From: Mesostigma viride | Taxonomy: Eukaryota; Streptophyta; Mesostigmatophyceae; Mesostigmatales; Mesostigmataceae | Direction: 5' to 3' | Assembly: GCA_009746045.1 (NCBI GenBank) | Contig: RPFO01000165.1 | Location: 956,546-1,020,545, forward strand | DNA length: 64,000 nt | Part shown: positions 20,586 through 33,322 of the stretch, one piece after another | Layout: every line of letters begins with the position of its first letter | How positions within the stretch are numbered: the stretch's first letter is position 1 | The notes under the pieces: model-generated | What the model was told of the DNA's origin: nothing | The model's database searches: none | Seen by the model: the letters and a program-made list of their open reading frames with translations, nothing else | Made by a program: the position numbers and the translations under genes

Positions 20586-20850
20586 TGGACCATGCAAAGA
20601 GGTGAGAGGGGAAATGAGTATCAGCGAATCCTAAATGAAGGTGGTCACGCAGTGGTGTGAAGGTGACAGGTGAACTGAAGGGCTAATAGGGCGCGCTTTT
20701 AGGATTCGCTGATACTCAGGCATTTCCCCTCTCACCTCTTTAATTTGGTCCATAATTGGCTAATAAAATATACCCATTTCCCCGAAAGGGCTAATTGAGG
20801 GCGCGTTATATATGTGACCAGGGAAGCCAGTGGCCGGGACCTGAGTCATG
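20586..20850. mobile_element. Rearranged LINE E 3'-end pieces (minus, plus, minus)
   Basis: 20587-20700 is a minus-strand piece of the LINE E 3' end. 20703-20788 is a plus-strand piece ending in the same GCTAATAAAATATACCC...CCGAAA terminus. 20789-20850 is again minus strand. The result is an imperfect palindrome. It begins exactly at the end of the 583-bp tandem duplication. Confidence 0.7.
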
Positions 20851-20989
20851 TCGCCGTGGGGCATTCCCCTTTGATGTTTCAGATTCTCAGGTTATAGCTC
20901 ATGAGACCCTGGATTCGACCTCTACTATTAGTATAATTGTAGTAGAATGTAGTAGAAGTTAGTATAATAGAATCACAGTAGTAAGATTA

Positions 20990-21480
20990 TTTAAGATCGT
21001 GAGCCCTGGATTGGTCGGACCCCTCGCCCCCCGCTGCCCCAACATACGACGACTCCACCCCACCATCCACGTGAAGCATAACCATCCACCCCGGCCTCCG
21101 GGGCAACCAATCAGCTGTCCACTCAACCATAACTGACACTGCTGCACCGACCACCGGCAAGCCCGCCTACGTACCATACCCAAGCCACCCACGCAACCCA
21201 AGCATCCCCAACCCTCACACGAACCTGTGACCTACGCACGAGCTACCTACAACTAGGACTCACAACTACTACATAATCAACCCATAACAATGTCCACCAT
21301 GACCCCCGCCAAAGGGGGGGGGTCCCCCCAATACACACACACACACACACACACTACAATACCCAGGACCACGAGTACCCACCCAATTCATCTCCCACAA
21401 CGGTATCACCCACGAGTCCAGTGCCCCACCCATGTCCACAGCGACACCCCGGAGACTTCACCACGCCCACCGACTGCACG
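20990..21480. repeat. Diverged dispersed repeat, copy 1 (partner at 24080-24600)
   Basis: Shared order with 24080-24600: CAACCAA..A..TGTCCACTCAACC, then CACTGCTGCACCG, then AGCCACC.ACGCAACCCAAGC, then CACGAACCTGTGACC, then ACAACTACTACATAATCAAC, then CCCGCCAAA followed by a G7-8 run. It contains an (AC)n run at 21336-21355. No coding region. Confidence 0.75.
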
Positions 21481-21488
21481 CACGCACA

Positions 21489-21745
21489 CCTAGCTGCACA
21501 CTCCCACGCACCTACCCTCGCACGCACGCATGCACGCAGCCATCAACCCACCCACCAAGGCACGCCTGCACAAACGCACACATGCACAAGTGCAAGCACA
21601 CGCACACATAGCTGCACACTCTCACGCACCCACTCACTCACACACGCCTGCACGCAGCCATCAACCCACCCGCCAAGGCACGCCTGCACAAACGCACTCA
21701 TGCACAACTGCACGCACACCTAGCTGCACGCCTGCACGCAGTCAC
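21489..21745. repeat. Cys/His-word-rich minisatellite, unit about 118 bp
   Basis: TAGCTGCACACTC(C/T)CACGCACC begins at 21491 and 21609, with a third start at 21720. Each unit contains GCAGCCATCAACCCACCC and AAGGCACGCCTGCACAAACG. ORFs here (100-132 codons, His/Thr-rich) follow the repeat and are not genes. Confidence 0.85.
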
Positions 21746-22229
21746 GCAATGCATGGCAGCATGCCCGCCTTCTATATCATTCTTGGAATATCATGTTGCA
21801 TATGGCATTATTATCATGTTTGTAAATTTAACTCCTTGCTTTCTGTATGCTTTCTTTCTTTGGGGGATGACTTGATGCAGATCGTGGAGCATACAAGCTC
21901 GACGAGAAGACGTACACATCAATATTGAGTGAAACCACCGTTGCTGGGCTCTGGCATGCCAGCTGTTATATGGCCATGAGCCATCAGCTAGCAATCCACA
22001 AATAGGATGAGAGCAGTTTTGAGTCGATGTTTTATATTTTGATGGTATTGAAATGATGAGTCACAGAATGCCACAATGAAACATAAGTTCATTACTATCA
22101 AACAGCGTGATGCCATGAATGCCACGCCTAATACCACAAGATGTGCTAATAACGTATTTAATTCATTAATGAATTGTTGGATTTATTGCATGATGGTGTT
22201 ATGCTTGTTAGAATACACATTTAATTCTG

Positions 22230-22620
22230 GCAATGGCATGTCTGAGAAAATGCCCTGAGATTTTAAGCGCCTGAGAAAATGCCCTGAGATTTTAAGCGCC
22301 TGAGAAAATGCCCTGAGATTTTCAGCGCCTGAGAAAATGCCCTGAGATTTTCAGCCTGAGAAAAAAAAATCTCAGTGTCCACGTGAAATCTCAGTTTCCA
22401 CTTAGCCCTGAGATTTCCTGAGATTTCCTGAGAAAAAGCCAATTTTCTCAGGCCAATCTCAGGAAATCTCAGGTCACTTTCTCAGGAAATCTCAGGAAAT
22501 CTCAGGAAATCTCAGGAAAATCTCAGGAAATCTCAGGAAATCTCAGGAAATCTCAGGAAATCTCAGTTTTTTTCTCAGGAAATCTCAGGAAATCTCAGGA
22601 AATCTCAGTTTTCTCAGTAG
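22230..22620. repeat. CTCAGG/CCTGAG foldback minisatellite
   Basis: The left part has four units of about 29 bp with TGAGAAAATGCCCTGAGATT. The centre has CCTGAGATTTCCTGAGATTT, and the right part has about ten units of the reverse-complement word CTCAGGAAAT at 10-bp spacing. Left and right are mutually complementary, so single strands can form a large hairpin with several registers. 21750-22230 to its left is AT-richer DNA without a gene. Confidence 0.9.
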
Positions 22621-22632
22621 CGAGTTCCTAGT

Positions 22633-23160
22633 GTAGGCCGCGGTGCCGCACCTCGGCGCAGGTTTTTTCAGCTGTGCATGGAGAAAAAAACGTGTCTCAA
22701 TGCAGGAACCCCCGTCGGTTCATCATGTCAGCCGAGAAAACTGGAGCGGTGGAGCCACAACTAACGGGAAAGCCGCATTCAATTTCGCCTATGTAGCCCA
22801 CGGGTCACAATTGGCCGACAGGTAGATGCAGCCAGCCCCGGGCGTGTCGCAGACAGTAATCACTACCGTAGGCCGCGGTGCCGCACCTCGGCGCAGGTTT
22901 TTTCAGCTGTGCATGGAGAAAAAAACGTGTCTCAATCCAGGAACCCCCGTCGGATCATCATGTCAGCCGAGAAAACTGGAGCGGTGGAGCCACAACTAAC
23001 GGGAAAGCCGCATTCAATTTCGCCTAGCCCACGGGTCACAATTGGCCGACAGGTAGATGCAGCCAGCCCCGGGCGTGTCGCAGACAGTAATCACTACCGT
23101 AGGCCGCGGTGCCGCACCTCGGCGCAGGTTTTTTCAGCTGTGCATGGAGAAAAAAACGTA
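22633..23160. repeat. Direct repeat of about 233 bp, 2.3 copies
   Basis: Starts GTAGGCCGCGGTGCCGCACC at 22633, 22868 and 23099, with copies nearly identical except for a 4-bp indel (TATG near 22790). The third copy stops after about 60 bp. It contains CAGCTGTGCATGGAGAAAAAA. No gene. Confidence 0.9.
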
Positions 23161-23169
23161 GCGGAATAG

Positions 23170-24600
23170 ATATGGACTATATATAGTATACACAACCACA
23201 CCACCACGAATGCACAACACTCCACAGCCCCCCCCACCCCACCCCACCCCACCCCACCCCGCCCCACTCGTGTATGCAGGTGACAGAACCGCCACGAACC
23301 CGACTACGCCGACTCACGCGGGCGGCCCCGCCCCCAGTTAAGTGCCAGGCAGCAGCCGTGTCCCTGTAGGCAACTAGAGATGGTACCGCATGGTGAGCCG
23401 GGGGTTGCATTGCAGGGAACAGAGGGGTGCACCGCTACAGTATCACACCTGATAGCACGAGCTAGCTGCAGGAAGCATAGATAAGACCTGAGCCAGTGGC
23501 AAAGAAATAACCCTCAGCTGCATTGCCCACGTGCTGCCCATCATGCCATTGTCTGTCCACCTGCCACCCCATCTACTTGTGCCCAACATCCGTGCAACCC
23601 CTCACCAAGCCGTGCATCGCATGCCTCACGCATACAGCAACATTGCAACTCCACCCCACCCCACTAATTGAACAAGGCATGGCGAGGGTTGCAGATGTTA
23701 TAGGCACAGCTGGTCCAATGTTGCTATGCATGCCGTTACTCTTGCCAGTCAGTTGTGTTTCCATGTGCCTCCAACCATCCCGCCACAATGCTAGAACCCT
23801 CCACCCCGCTAACCCCCACTCGCCCCACTCCCCTGCCTGTTCCATACCCACCCCACCCACCAATATACATTACAGACATCCACATGCCGCTATCCCTCCC
23901 CCCCTGACTACGTCCGGACCACTCTCGATCGCCCCCACACTGAGGTCCCCCACAACACCGTAACACCGCCCTCCTCCCCAAACCATACGCTGCCCTCCTC
24001 CCCAAACCATACGCTGACCCACCCGACCATCCACCTTGAGTCCCCCCTAACCAACCTATGTGACTACCACCCTTCAGTATTACATCCACCACCTTCCACA
24101 CCAACTTTGCAAACCACCCACTAAACCACCCTACCGCCCCACAACGAGGTTCCCCTACACCACTGCACCCCCTCCGGAGCAACCAACCAATTGTCCACTC
24201 AACCGGAAGTAACACTGCTGCACCGGTCGGCCACCAACCCGCCCGCCTCCGTACCATAGGCATTAGGCAAGCCACCAACGCAACCCAAGCATCCCCACCA
24301 CTTACACGAACCTGTGACCCACGCACGAGCAAACCACATTGACAACTGCGTCCCACAACTACTACATAATCAACCCCTAACTGATGTCCCCCATGACACC
24401 CGCCAAAACGGGGGGGGGTCCCCTTCCCCCCCCCTCCCCCCCCAAATGAAACATACACACAACAATACCTCGGACCGGTATTGTACATAGTCTAGCGACG
24501 CAACGGCTGTGACCGACCTCACTGACCACGACCACAAGCCACCAACCAGACCCACGCCCCCACCGACCCACCCCCACACGTCCAGGTACATACATCCTGC
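23170..24600. repeat. C-rich low-complexity DNA with second copy of the dispersed repeat (24080-24600)
   Basis: Contains CCCCA runs at 23225-23270, a duplicated CCTCCCCAAACCATACGCTG at 23971-24014, and the second copy of the repeat at 20990-21480. The long Gly-rich minus-strand ORF (24488-23736) mirrors the C-rich composition and is not supported as a gene. Confidence 0.6.
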
Positions 24601-24868
24601 ACCAAGCACTCGAGGAGACTACTGCCGTTCCGCGTTGCGGTTCCCGTCCAGGCGGAGGTCGGGGGCCACGTCGATGTGCATCCGGGAAGTATCCATGCTG
24701 TTTCTGGTAATGTGCTCTCCCGTATATGCCACTCCATCGAGGCTACTTGGCGTGTGATCGATTGCTAGGATACACCTCGTTGTGAATTCACGCGAAGGTA
24801 TCCGATGATGCAACCGTCCATGTCCCAGTGCCCTGATAGTACCACCGATACTAAATATATCCGGTGGG

Positions 24869-27800
24869 GTGGTCGCGGGCGCGCTGGCGAGTCCCCCGGG
24901 GAGGGGCGCCGGCGTTCTCGATCCCCCTCCGCTGGGGGTCTCCCCGGTGGGCACTGCCTCCTCCGTGGCCCCGGCGGGCAGGCCGGGCGCTGGTCGGGTC
25001 GTGGTGCGCGCGCCTGCCGGCCCGGCTGGGGCGACGCCGCAGGCCCCACGTCCTGCCTTTGCTGGCGCCGCTCCCCGCCACTCAGCGCCCGCCGACGGCC
25101 TTCACCGGTGTGCCGTGCTGCTTCCCACGGGGTCCCCGTGTGCTGGTGTGTTCCACAACCGTAACCTCCTCTGCCAGCACCTTCGCGCTGTGCACCCCGA
25201 TCTCGGCGCGGCGGATCTGCAGGCCATGAGCTGTTACCGGTGCCCGGAAGCTCACTGCCAGCGGGTGTACTCCATTCACGGGCGCGCTCAGCACGCGCGC
25301 GCCTGTGTTGCTCAACGGCCCCTCAACCGGCCAGCAGTCCCGGCCCCCTCCCCCCCTCCCGCCTCGGCTCCCACCGGCTCCCAGCCCCCGCCGCCCGACT
25401 ACTCGGCCAGTTGGCGTTGGCTTGACACGGTTCCCTGGGATGCATGCGCCATCAACCCGACGTCTACCCTGACCGACCTCCCCCACCGCGCGCGTAGCCT
25501 TTTCGCGCAATGTGCAATCGTTTCTCTCCGGCGCATGCACGCCGCTCCGGACGACCCGCTGGGCTTTAAACTGCACATGGTGACCCCCCGCCTGCTCCTC
25601 ACCCCTCTCGGGCGTGGTGTGCGCGGCCTCCAGGGTGCGGTTATTGCCCGTTGCCGACGCTTTCTGCAGGGGGACTGGGAGGGGCTGTTTGGCGTGCCGC
25701 CCCCGCGCACGGCCCGGCTGTCGGGGGAGGTCAACTTCGAGCGGGTGGCCGCCGACGTCATCCGCCTCGTCCGCGAGGGGCAGCTCAGCCGGGCCATGAC
25801 CCGCTTGGAAATGGCCAAGCTGGCCCCCGCCAATGCGGCTACCCTGGCGGCCTTGGAGGCTCTTCACCCTGCGGAGCCCGGATTCCAGCTGCCCGTGCCG
25901 GACCCCCTGCCGGCCCCCCTCCGGCTGGACCGCGACTGCTTCCTGGAGGTGATGCGTGCGGTCCCGCGGGCTTCCTCTACCGGGCCGTCGGGCTGGCGCT
26001 ACGAGCACTTGGAGGTCCTGGTGGGGCATGGGGGCGAGGACATTCTCTTTGACACCCTCATTGACCTGGCGGCTGGTCGCGTTCCTCCCGCTGCGCGCGA
26101 GTGGTTAGCGGGCGCTCGCCTCCTCGCTCTGCTCAAGGGTGTCTTGCCCCCCCCGAGGGCAAGGTGCGCCCGATCGCCTGCGGTGAGGTGCTCCGCAAGC
26201 TCGTGGGCAAAGTGATCTGCCGCCAAAAGGCGCCCGAGCTCCGTGCCTTTTTCTGCCCGCCCCTCGCAGCGGGTGAGACCTCGGTGGCGGCCCAGCTGGG
26301 GGTGACGACTCCAGGCGGGGCGGATATCCTCATCCATTCGGTGCAGGCCTACCTCGAGGCCCACCCCACCCACGCTGTCGTCAAGGTCGACTGCCACAAC
26401 GCGTTCAACAGTCTGTCCCGCGCCAGCATGTTTGCGGCCGTCATGGAGTCCTTCGAGGACTTGTACGCTTGGACAGCCGTGTGCTACGGCCAGCCCGGCC
26501 AACTGGTTCACATCATGGAGGACGGCACTCGCGGCGGCCTGCTGTCGCGGTCGGGCACCCAGCAAGGGGACCCCCTGGGACCCCTGTACTTTGCCGCCCC
26601 CCTCCAGGGTTGCCTCCAAGCGGTCCATGCTGCCCACCCGGCGGTCGCTATTCAGGCCTACTTGGATGATATCTACCTTCTGGGCCCTGTGCCGGACACC
26701 ACCGCGGCTCTGCTGGCACTGCAGACCGCGGTGGCCGACATCAACCTCCAGTTGACCCTGGCCAAGTGCGCGGTGTACTCGCCCCAAGGTGATTGCTCCG
26801 GCTTTCCGCCCCAGCTCTTGGGCCGGGACGAGCGCCTCCATGGGTTGGATGTCCTCGGCGTTCCGGTTGGCGACCCCGCGTTTGTCATCGATGCTCTGCG
26901 GGCCGCCCTCGAGGCACGCACTGAGGTACTGCCCTTGATTGCGCGCCTTCATGATTCGCAGACCAAGGGTCTGCTTCTGTGGTTTTGCGCTCACCCTCGC
27001 GTCGTTCACTGGCTCCGGGGCGCTCTTCCGGCTCAGGTCCGGCTGGCCGCCGAGGGCCACGACGAACGCATCCAGTCGGCCTTGGCGCAGCTGGTCCCGG
27101 GCCCCGACCTCCCGCCACATGCTATTCGCATTGCCTCCCTGCCTGCACGGATGGGTGGCTGCGGTCTGACTCGTGCCGCCCGGCTGGCCCCAGCAGCATT
27201 TTTGGGCTCCGTCGCTCAGTCGTGGGCGGAAAGCTGCCGGCTCCTGCCCCTTTTGGCAACGGCAGCGCCTGACCTCCTGGACCCCAGCAGCCCTTTGCCC
27301 TTCGTCACCGCCATCCAGGAGGCCTATGCTGAGATCCAGCAGGCCTGTTCTCCCGTCCGTGCCGCTCAGGCGGTACAGCGCCACCTCCCTCGCGGCACTC
27401 CCTCGGTCGCCTCCGTTCAATCTCCCGCCGCATTCCCTGCTCGCGTCATCGATAAACACCAGAAAACCTACGCGGGTATTCTGCACACGGCTGATTGGAT
27501 TGCTCTTTTCGCGGACCTCAACGCCCAGGGACGTGCGTGGCTGTTCTCGCTTTCCTTGCGGAGTGTGGGCTCGGCGTACCTTCGTGCTCTTCCCATGGCC
27601 CCCCCATTCGCCTTGGCTCCCAGCCACTACTCGGTGGCGCTCCGGCACCAGCTATTTGCCCCGCAGCCTCTTGTTCCGGCCGGGCGGCCTTGTGGTAGCT
27701 GTGGGCAGCCGCTGGATCCCACGGGGACTCACTACCTTGCCTGCATGGGGGGCCAACAGAATCAGAATTGGTATTTGTATTTGCACACTGTCCTCCTGAC

Positions 27801-28311
27801 GGTGGTGCTCGCCATGATTCGGTCGGTTTTCCCCCACGCGAACATCCGGTCCGAGGATGCGGATGGCGCTGCCTTCTATTCCCCCAACCACCGGCCTGAC
27901 ATCGTGGTGCTGGACTTTGAGGGGGGTGGCCGGCATCTGCTTATTGACGTTTCGGTGGCGCGGCCCTTGGCTCTTAGCCACGTGGCTGGGGCCTCCCTCA
28001 CGGCAGGTTACACGGCGGACCGGGCGGAGCGGGCCAAGCTCCTGGCCTACGGCGACGTCGGGCACCATCGTGTGGTGCCCTTTGTCCTGGAGGAGTTTGG
28101 GGCCATGGGGCCCCTGACCTCCGCCTTCTTCAAGGAGTGTTGCCGGCTCCGGGAGGACCGGCTGGACCTGGAGGGCCAGCGGGCCTCATGGTCGGCGCGG
28201 ACCTGGACGTCATATTGGCGTCAGCGCTTGTCGGTGGCGCTGACTCGGGCCATGGCTGACATCATGCTCCGCCGTACGCGGGCTGATTTTGCGGTGCAGC
28301 AGGGCTATTAG
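24869..28311 (+). CDS. R2/NeSL-type LINE polyprotein, one frameshift at a C8 run
   Basis: Two ORFs (frame of 24869, stop at about 26215; frame of 26101, stop 28311) join if one base is added in the C8 run at 26151-26158. N-terminal fingers: a C2H2 finger with C81, C91, H104, H109 and a CCHC finger near C125-C146 (numbered from 24869). RT: NAFNSL, GTQQGDPLGP (about residue 153 of the second ORF) and YLDDIYLLG (about 187). Then a C-C-H-C knuckle in CGSCGQPLDPTGTHYLACMG (about 531) and a PD-(D/E)xK nuclease core, RPDIVVLDF then HLLIDVSV (about 597-617). No in-frame ATG exists between the upstream stop (24806) and the fingers, so the start is unknown or non-ATG. Role: target cleavage and target-primed reverse transcription. 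Confidence 0.88.
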
Positions 28312-28502
28312 GTTCCTCCCGTTAGGAGTTTCCATTGGTCTTATCGTAGTATAGAGATTTGACATGGCTCTGTATAGAGGTTTATAGCTGGGCGTTTGCT
28401 TTGGTTTGAGTGATTTCACTCTGCTGTAAGTAATTATATTATTAAAATATATCCGGCCCTCGGCCACTATAGATTCTCTGCTGCCCATGTGCGGCGTGGG
28501 AC

Positions 28503-28736
<234 letters not shown>

Positions 28737-31700
28737 GTACTGTAGTGAGGCTGGCCATGGCGACGTGCTCCAGGCAAAACTAGACAAAGCTAGCATGCGG
28801 AATGCAGAAATATTGCGCGAATCTTTAAGACAATAAGTTCATGATGTTATTTCTTAGCGGAGTCTGTGCGTGTTGTAATGTTGATGAATTTTTTTATGAG
28901 TATCGCCACGGGGATCCAATCTGGAATTTTCGTCGCGAGGAATAAATTAGATTGCACGCTGGCGGCGGTGATTCTCAGGGTTTATGGGCTTCAATTAGCG
29001 TCAAGGATGCGTTGACATTAATATTAGTAAAGCATCATAGAAATTCCTGGGTTTTGGCAAGATTTCCGTCATTATCGATAAGACACTCTCCAGGCTCGCG
29101 AGATGCGCTTTTCATCTTTCCACGGAAGGTTGTTCTTTCTTGCGCCGCTGGGCGAAGGACAACGTCCGTAATGGTACGATCCTGTGCTCATCGTCACCTT
29201 ATAAATGTTTCGCTTCTTTGTAGGGTTATCAACGCATATTTTTGCCTTCTTTCCGCGCAGATACCGCCAGGTAGCATGCCATTCCGTGATGCGCATCGCC
29301 AATTCCTGGCAGCTTTCAGTGCTTTTCTCTACGTTGCAGCGCTGGGCCGTGTCTAAGCGTGAGCCTTGGCATGTTGGCAAGTTGTCAGGGATGTGTCGAG
29401 TGGTTTCTTGGAAGGAGTGTGCTTAAAGCACTCAGTTCTGTGTGAATATTGACGCAGCCTTTCTTAGCAGCGGCTTCACTGTGCTTAGAGGCTCACAAGC
29501 TTGAGGTTGTTTCTTAGCAAAAAGATGCGCTGGAAAGAAAGGCGTTAATGGGCGTTATGAGGGGCATACTGCATGGGTGGAACTGCGTGTGGGTAGGGTG
29601 GTATGGGTGTTTTATTGGCCTTCTCCCACTGAATTATGGGAGAGCCCTATCATATGCTAGCAAGGCAAAGTAACCATGGTAAGAAGCCCTGATACGCAGC
29701 ATGTACGATAAGTATGCTTGCTCTGTGGACTGTCCGTTGTTCCCCTTGGCTGGGCAATCAGTGGATATGGCTTTCTAGGATGTATTTGCACGGGACAGTT
29801 TGGTTTTGGTATGATGCTCACACCATAAACCTGTAATATGCTTTAGTTAGGAGTGTTGGTTAGGCATGTAGAGCTACCTGCCTTGTTGCTGTGCACACAC
29901 GCATAAGGTTGCCTGTGCCAAGGTAAGGCAAGGGCACATGAGGTGCCCAGCCATTTCCTTGTACGTTGTGATCGAATTGGGCATGGTTTGGAGCCTCTTG
30001 GATGGCGTAGAAAGTGTTAGTGCGCCTACTCACTGTGGCCTTCCTTAGCGTCTGCATAGGTGGCCAACTGCCAACTGTTATAACTTTCACGTTTGTAGTC
30101 AGAATGAGCTCAAACTTTGTGGGATGATGTTTGCCTATGTCTAGTATTTGATTTTATCCCCCACCCAGGGCCAAATAATGTGTTAATTGTTATTGATTTG
30201 TTTTATTTTTTCATGCTAAAAAAAGTACGTCTCTTGGGGGAAAATTTATAAGTAATGGAATAATGATTATTTTGGGGTGCCAATTAGGTGGAAATTTTCC
30301 AAACCTAGGCAACCAAATGAAAATATATTGAAACATGCAAAATGATGCCCCCATTGTCCTAGGCAAAATGTGTCATAAATAGCGTCTTTTGCTATTTTTA
30401 GCTCAATACTGGCGTATAATTGTGTATACCACCCTCAACCAACGGTGGGATGGACCCCCATACATCCCATTTACATGCTAAAATCATCTCTTGGGTACCC
30501 CCAGGTCAGCAGTGCATGATATTCCATTACATGGTTTCAGGGGTGCTGGCATGGGACCCTCACATGGGACACGTGACTGCGTCACGTGAGCATAAGTCCT
30601 CAGTGGGAGGGGAGTTGGAACGCCGAGAATGCGGTGGACAACTCACAATTATGCTGAGAGCGAAGAAAGAGATTGTATTAGGCAAATAATACAACGAACG
30701 CGAAGAGCTCAGAATGGAACTGTGCAAACTCGGTGCTGTGGCACTCCCCAGTGCTATGCCTATATGCCTATGGCAGCGCTCCACTGCAGCGCCTACCAGT
30801 GGACAACTGTACACTGCAATGCCATGCGACCACGTCACTAGCATTAACTACACTCGGCCCGTCAGACCCGGATAACCCGGATCTGGCGGGTCGAGCTAGA
30901 GCCTAGGAACAGTCTGGCACTAACTGCACGTCAGTCCACATGACACCTCAGTACTGTACGACCTGCCGTACAGTGCTGAGGTGTCCCGCTCAGCCGCGGT
31001 AGGCAATACGCGGCGCGCAGGCCGGAAATCCGTGTGTCAGCCTAAGTATCTCATCTAACTCCCATTATGTTTTCCTTTCAGGTTGAAGGCTAGCGACTTC
31101 AAGCCTGATCCTGCCCAGCTAGGAGACTGACTCCAAGCTGACTGAGGTGCTGAGCAACTGACACCCATACTGCAACATCTGGACTGAAAAAGATGGGCCC
31201 CAGAACTCGTGCAATACTTCTGGTGGCATCAAGTTTAGCTCAACAGACCCGAGGAGTTCCTCCTCCTCGCGAGCTCATAAGGGAGATAGCTATGCCTGTC
31301 TGCCTATCCAGGGAGTGCTTCACCAGCAGAGAGATCCACTGTAAAAAAAAATGCCAAGGTAAACCGTTTAAGAGGTTCCATGTTGTTCCATCATCATCGC
31401 CCACTCAGAAGACATAGCACCCAGCCAGGCTAGGGCAACTGAGCTCAGGTCACCTGCAACCTGAGGAGTGACAGTAGCCAGGTTTATTGCACCCTGAACT
31501 GTCCACGTTGCACCTGCACAACGTGTGAGGACCAGCCACCCCTGCCCTGCACAGTGGTGGCTGAAGTCCTCGTGACAAGTGACAGGAATATTGCATCCTG
31601 CACCTGTGCTGATCACATTGTACTAGACAACATGACAGCACCCATGCCTTTACTGCCACTGAACAGTGAGGCCAGGTGGCCCAGGAAGCCCACAGTGAAC

Positions 31701-31798
31701 TGGGGTCCTGGAAACCACCTGTCAAGGGAGATTTGACCCTCCACTTGAATGGGAGGCACCTGAGCCACTGAGCTCAAGGCCTATCCACCAAGGCATAC
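28737..31798. other. No gene recognised; small repeats only
   Basis: Several short ORFs without motifs. 30570-30612 is a copy of the LINE B/C 3' UTR palindrome block (CACGTGACTGCGTCACGTG followed by AGCATAAGTCCTCAGTGGGA). TATAACTTTCACGTTTG near 30080 nearly repeats a word at 4765-4783. Confidence 0.45.
30942..30985. repeat. Hairpin with 19-bp arms
   Basis: GACACCTCAGTACTGTACG and CGTACAGTGCTGAGGTGTC are separated by 6 nt, with one mismatch. The function is unknown. There is no T run after it, so it is not a typical terminator. Confidence 0.8.
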
Positions 31799-32040
31799 AT
31801 GTCGCGTTTGCGTGCCATGCATATCATCCTGGACTGGTCATTACCGCTACTTGGAATGCATCCACTATCAGCAGTAACCATGTGTGAGATATGCCACCTA
31901 GGCCATGCATGCCAACGACGACCAGGGTGCCCGAAGGCCCTGCCCCTTGTCTCGTTCTCAGTCTTACACACATTCTTAACAAAACCAATACCTTGTCGTA
32001 TCCGTCAGTCCATCCTCATGGCAACTGACTGCATGCAACC

Positions 32041-33321
32041 CAGTGAACAGCCATACGGCGTATAATACGCCGTATGGCGCGTATTATACGCCATACGCAA
32101 GATTTCCGTATGAAAATGGGAAAAAAAATACGCACTGCGTATTTTTTGCGTATTTTTTGCGTATTGCGTATTTTTTTCGTATTTTTTGCGTATGAACCGC
32201 GTTCGAAGTACCGTGTAGCTTCTGGCATCATTTCGGACGGCACGTGGAGCCGGAACTAGACTGTATCTAGGCGACCTGGAACTCCGCGACAAATAAACGA
32301 CATGCAGGTGCCAAGCTGGCCGTGCATGTACGACTGTAGGGTCTAGGAGACGAAGGACGAGGAAATTAGGTGACGAAGTTATGTTGTCTGCCAACAAGGG
32401 CGCGCATCTGGCACCTAACATTTAATCGTAGCACAATTGACATCCAGGCACCATGGCTAGCGACGGTGATGGTGTGGGTCTATGGAACACGATGATGACT
32501 GGGCCGACGAGATGCAGGCCGTATTCGAGACTGTCTGGACACACATCGTGAAAGAAAAGACTCTCAACAAGAAAGGGCAGCCGACAGGTAACTACAAGCT
32601 AAGTGACGTGCACACTTTTGGATGCAAAATTCTCGGGTTCTACCACCCGAGCAAGGCTAGCACCCGCCATATCATGGGCGCTACGTACGCGAAGGAGGCA
32701 AGAGTGAGCGAGTGCAAGAGGCCGCCGGAGGCATCACGTCGCAGGCTGCGGGGTATTTGGTGTGACTCGCGATGCACATAAATGCCTTATTTAGCCATGC
32801 AGGCTGCTGCTAGCCAGCCACCGTACCATATGTGTTAATGGTTTAGGGAAGCTGGGTCGGGTTGCTGGCATGCATGGTATCCTGCACGCTAGCCACATTG
32901 TTGGCAGCCCGTATGGATTCTTGCTTCATGTAGATCAATATTGCATGGTGGCCTACCACGAGTAGGCAAGATGTCTGTTTCTGGCACAATGTCTTATTAC
33001 TTTTGGCAAGTTGGCCGACTGACCGTGTGCTATTTACAGACATTATTAATAACAACAGATGTACAATGCTTGTATTTGTAGGCATGCAGCGACGGCAACG
33101 GCAATATTATGTGATGATGTGTTAAATAAAGGCAAGTGGTGTTGCAAGAACACACAAAAAACATGCCTGATTGGTCAGAATGTTGAAGAACCCCCTGAAC
33201 CATGCAAAAAACAGCATTTTCAAGAGTCCCCGTATGATTTGCGTATTATACCCCGTATGGCGTATTATACACCATACCCATGGGCCCCGTATGATTGCGT
33301 ATTGCGTATGGCTGTACACTG
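32041..33321. mobile_element. hAT-like DNA transposon (1281 bp) with 8-bp target duplication
   Basis: Terminal inverted repeats CAGTGAACAGCCATACG (left) and CAGTGTACAGCCATACG (right, reverse complement), flanked by ATGCAACC at 32033-32040 and 33322-33329. The uninterrupted target is seen at 34754-34761 in the neighbouring copy of the small LTR element. Subterminal DNA is packed with GCGTATT and AATACGC words on both sides. An 8-bp duplication and CAG...CTG ends fit the hAT superfamily. No transposase is recognisable. Confidence 0.85.
32482..32781 (+). CDS. Small ORF inside the hAT-like element, unknown
   Basis: ATG at 32482, 99 codons, starting MEHDDDWADEMQAVFETVW and containing VHTFGCKILGFYHPSKASTR. 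The composition is protein-like, in contrast to the surrounding AT-rich repeats. It may be a captured host exon or the start of a lost transposase. No family recognised. Confidence 0.3.
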   Translation: MEHDDDWADEMQAVFETVWTHIVKEKTLNKKGQPTGNYKLSDVHTFGCKILGFYHPSKASTRHIMGATYAKEARVSECKRPPEASRRRLRGIWCDSRCT

Positions 33322-33322
33322 A

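Noticed and set aside
23736-24488. 250-codon Gly/Trp-rich minus-strand ORF
   Set aside because: Reflects C-rich low-complexity DNA that overlaps a dispersed repeat; no motif.
25082-27648. Minus-strand ORFs of 315 and 549 codons opposite the R2-like LINE
   Set aside because: Shadows of the plus-strand zinc-finger and RT coding sequence.
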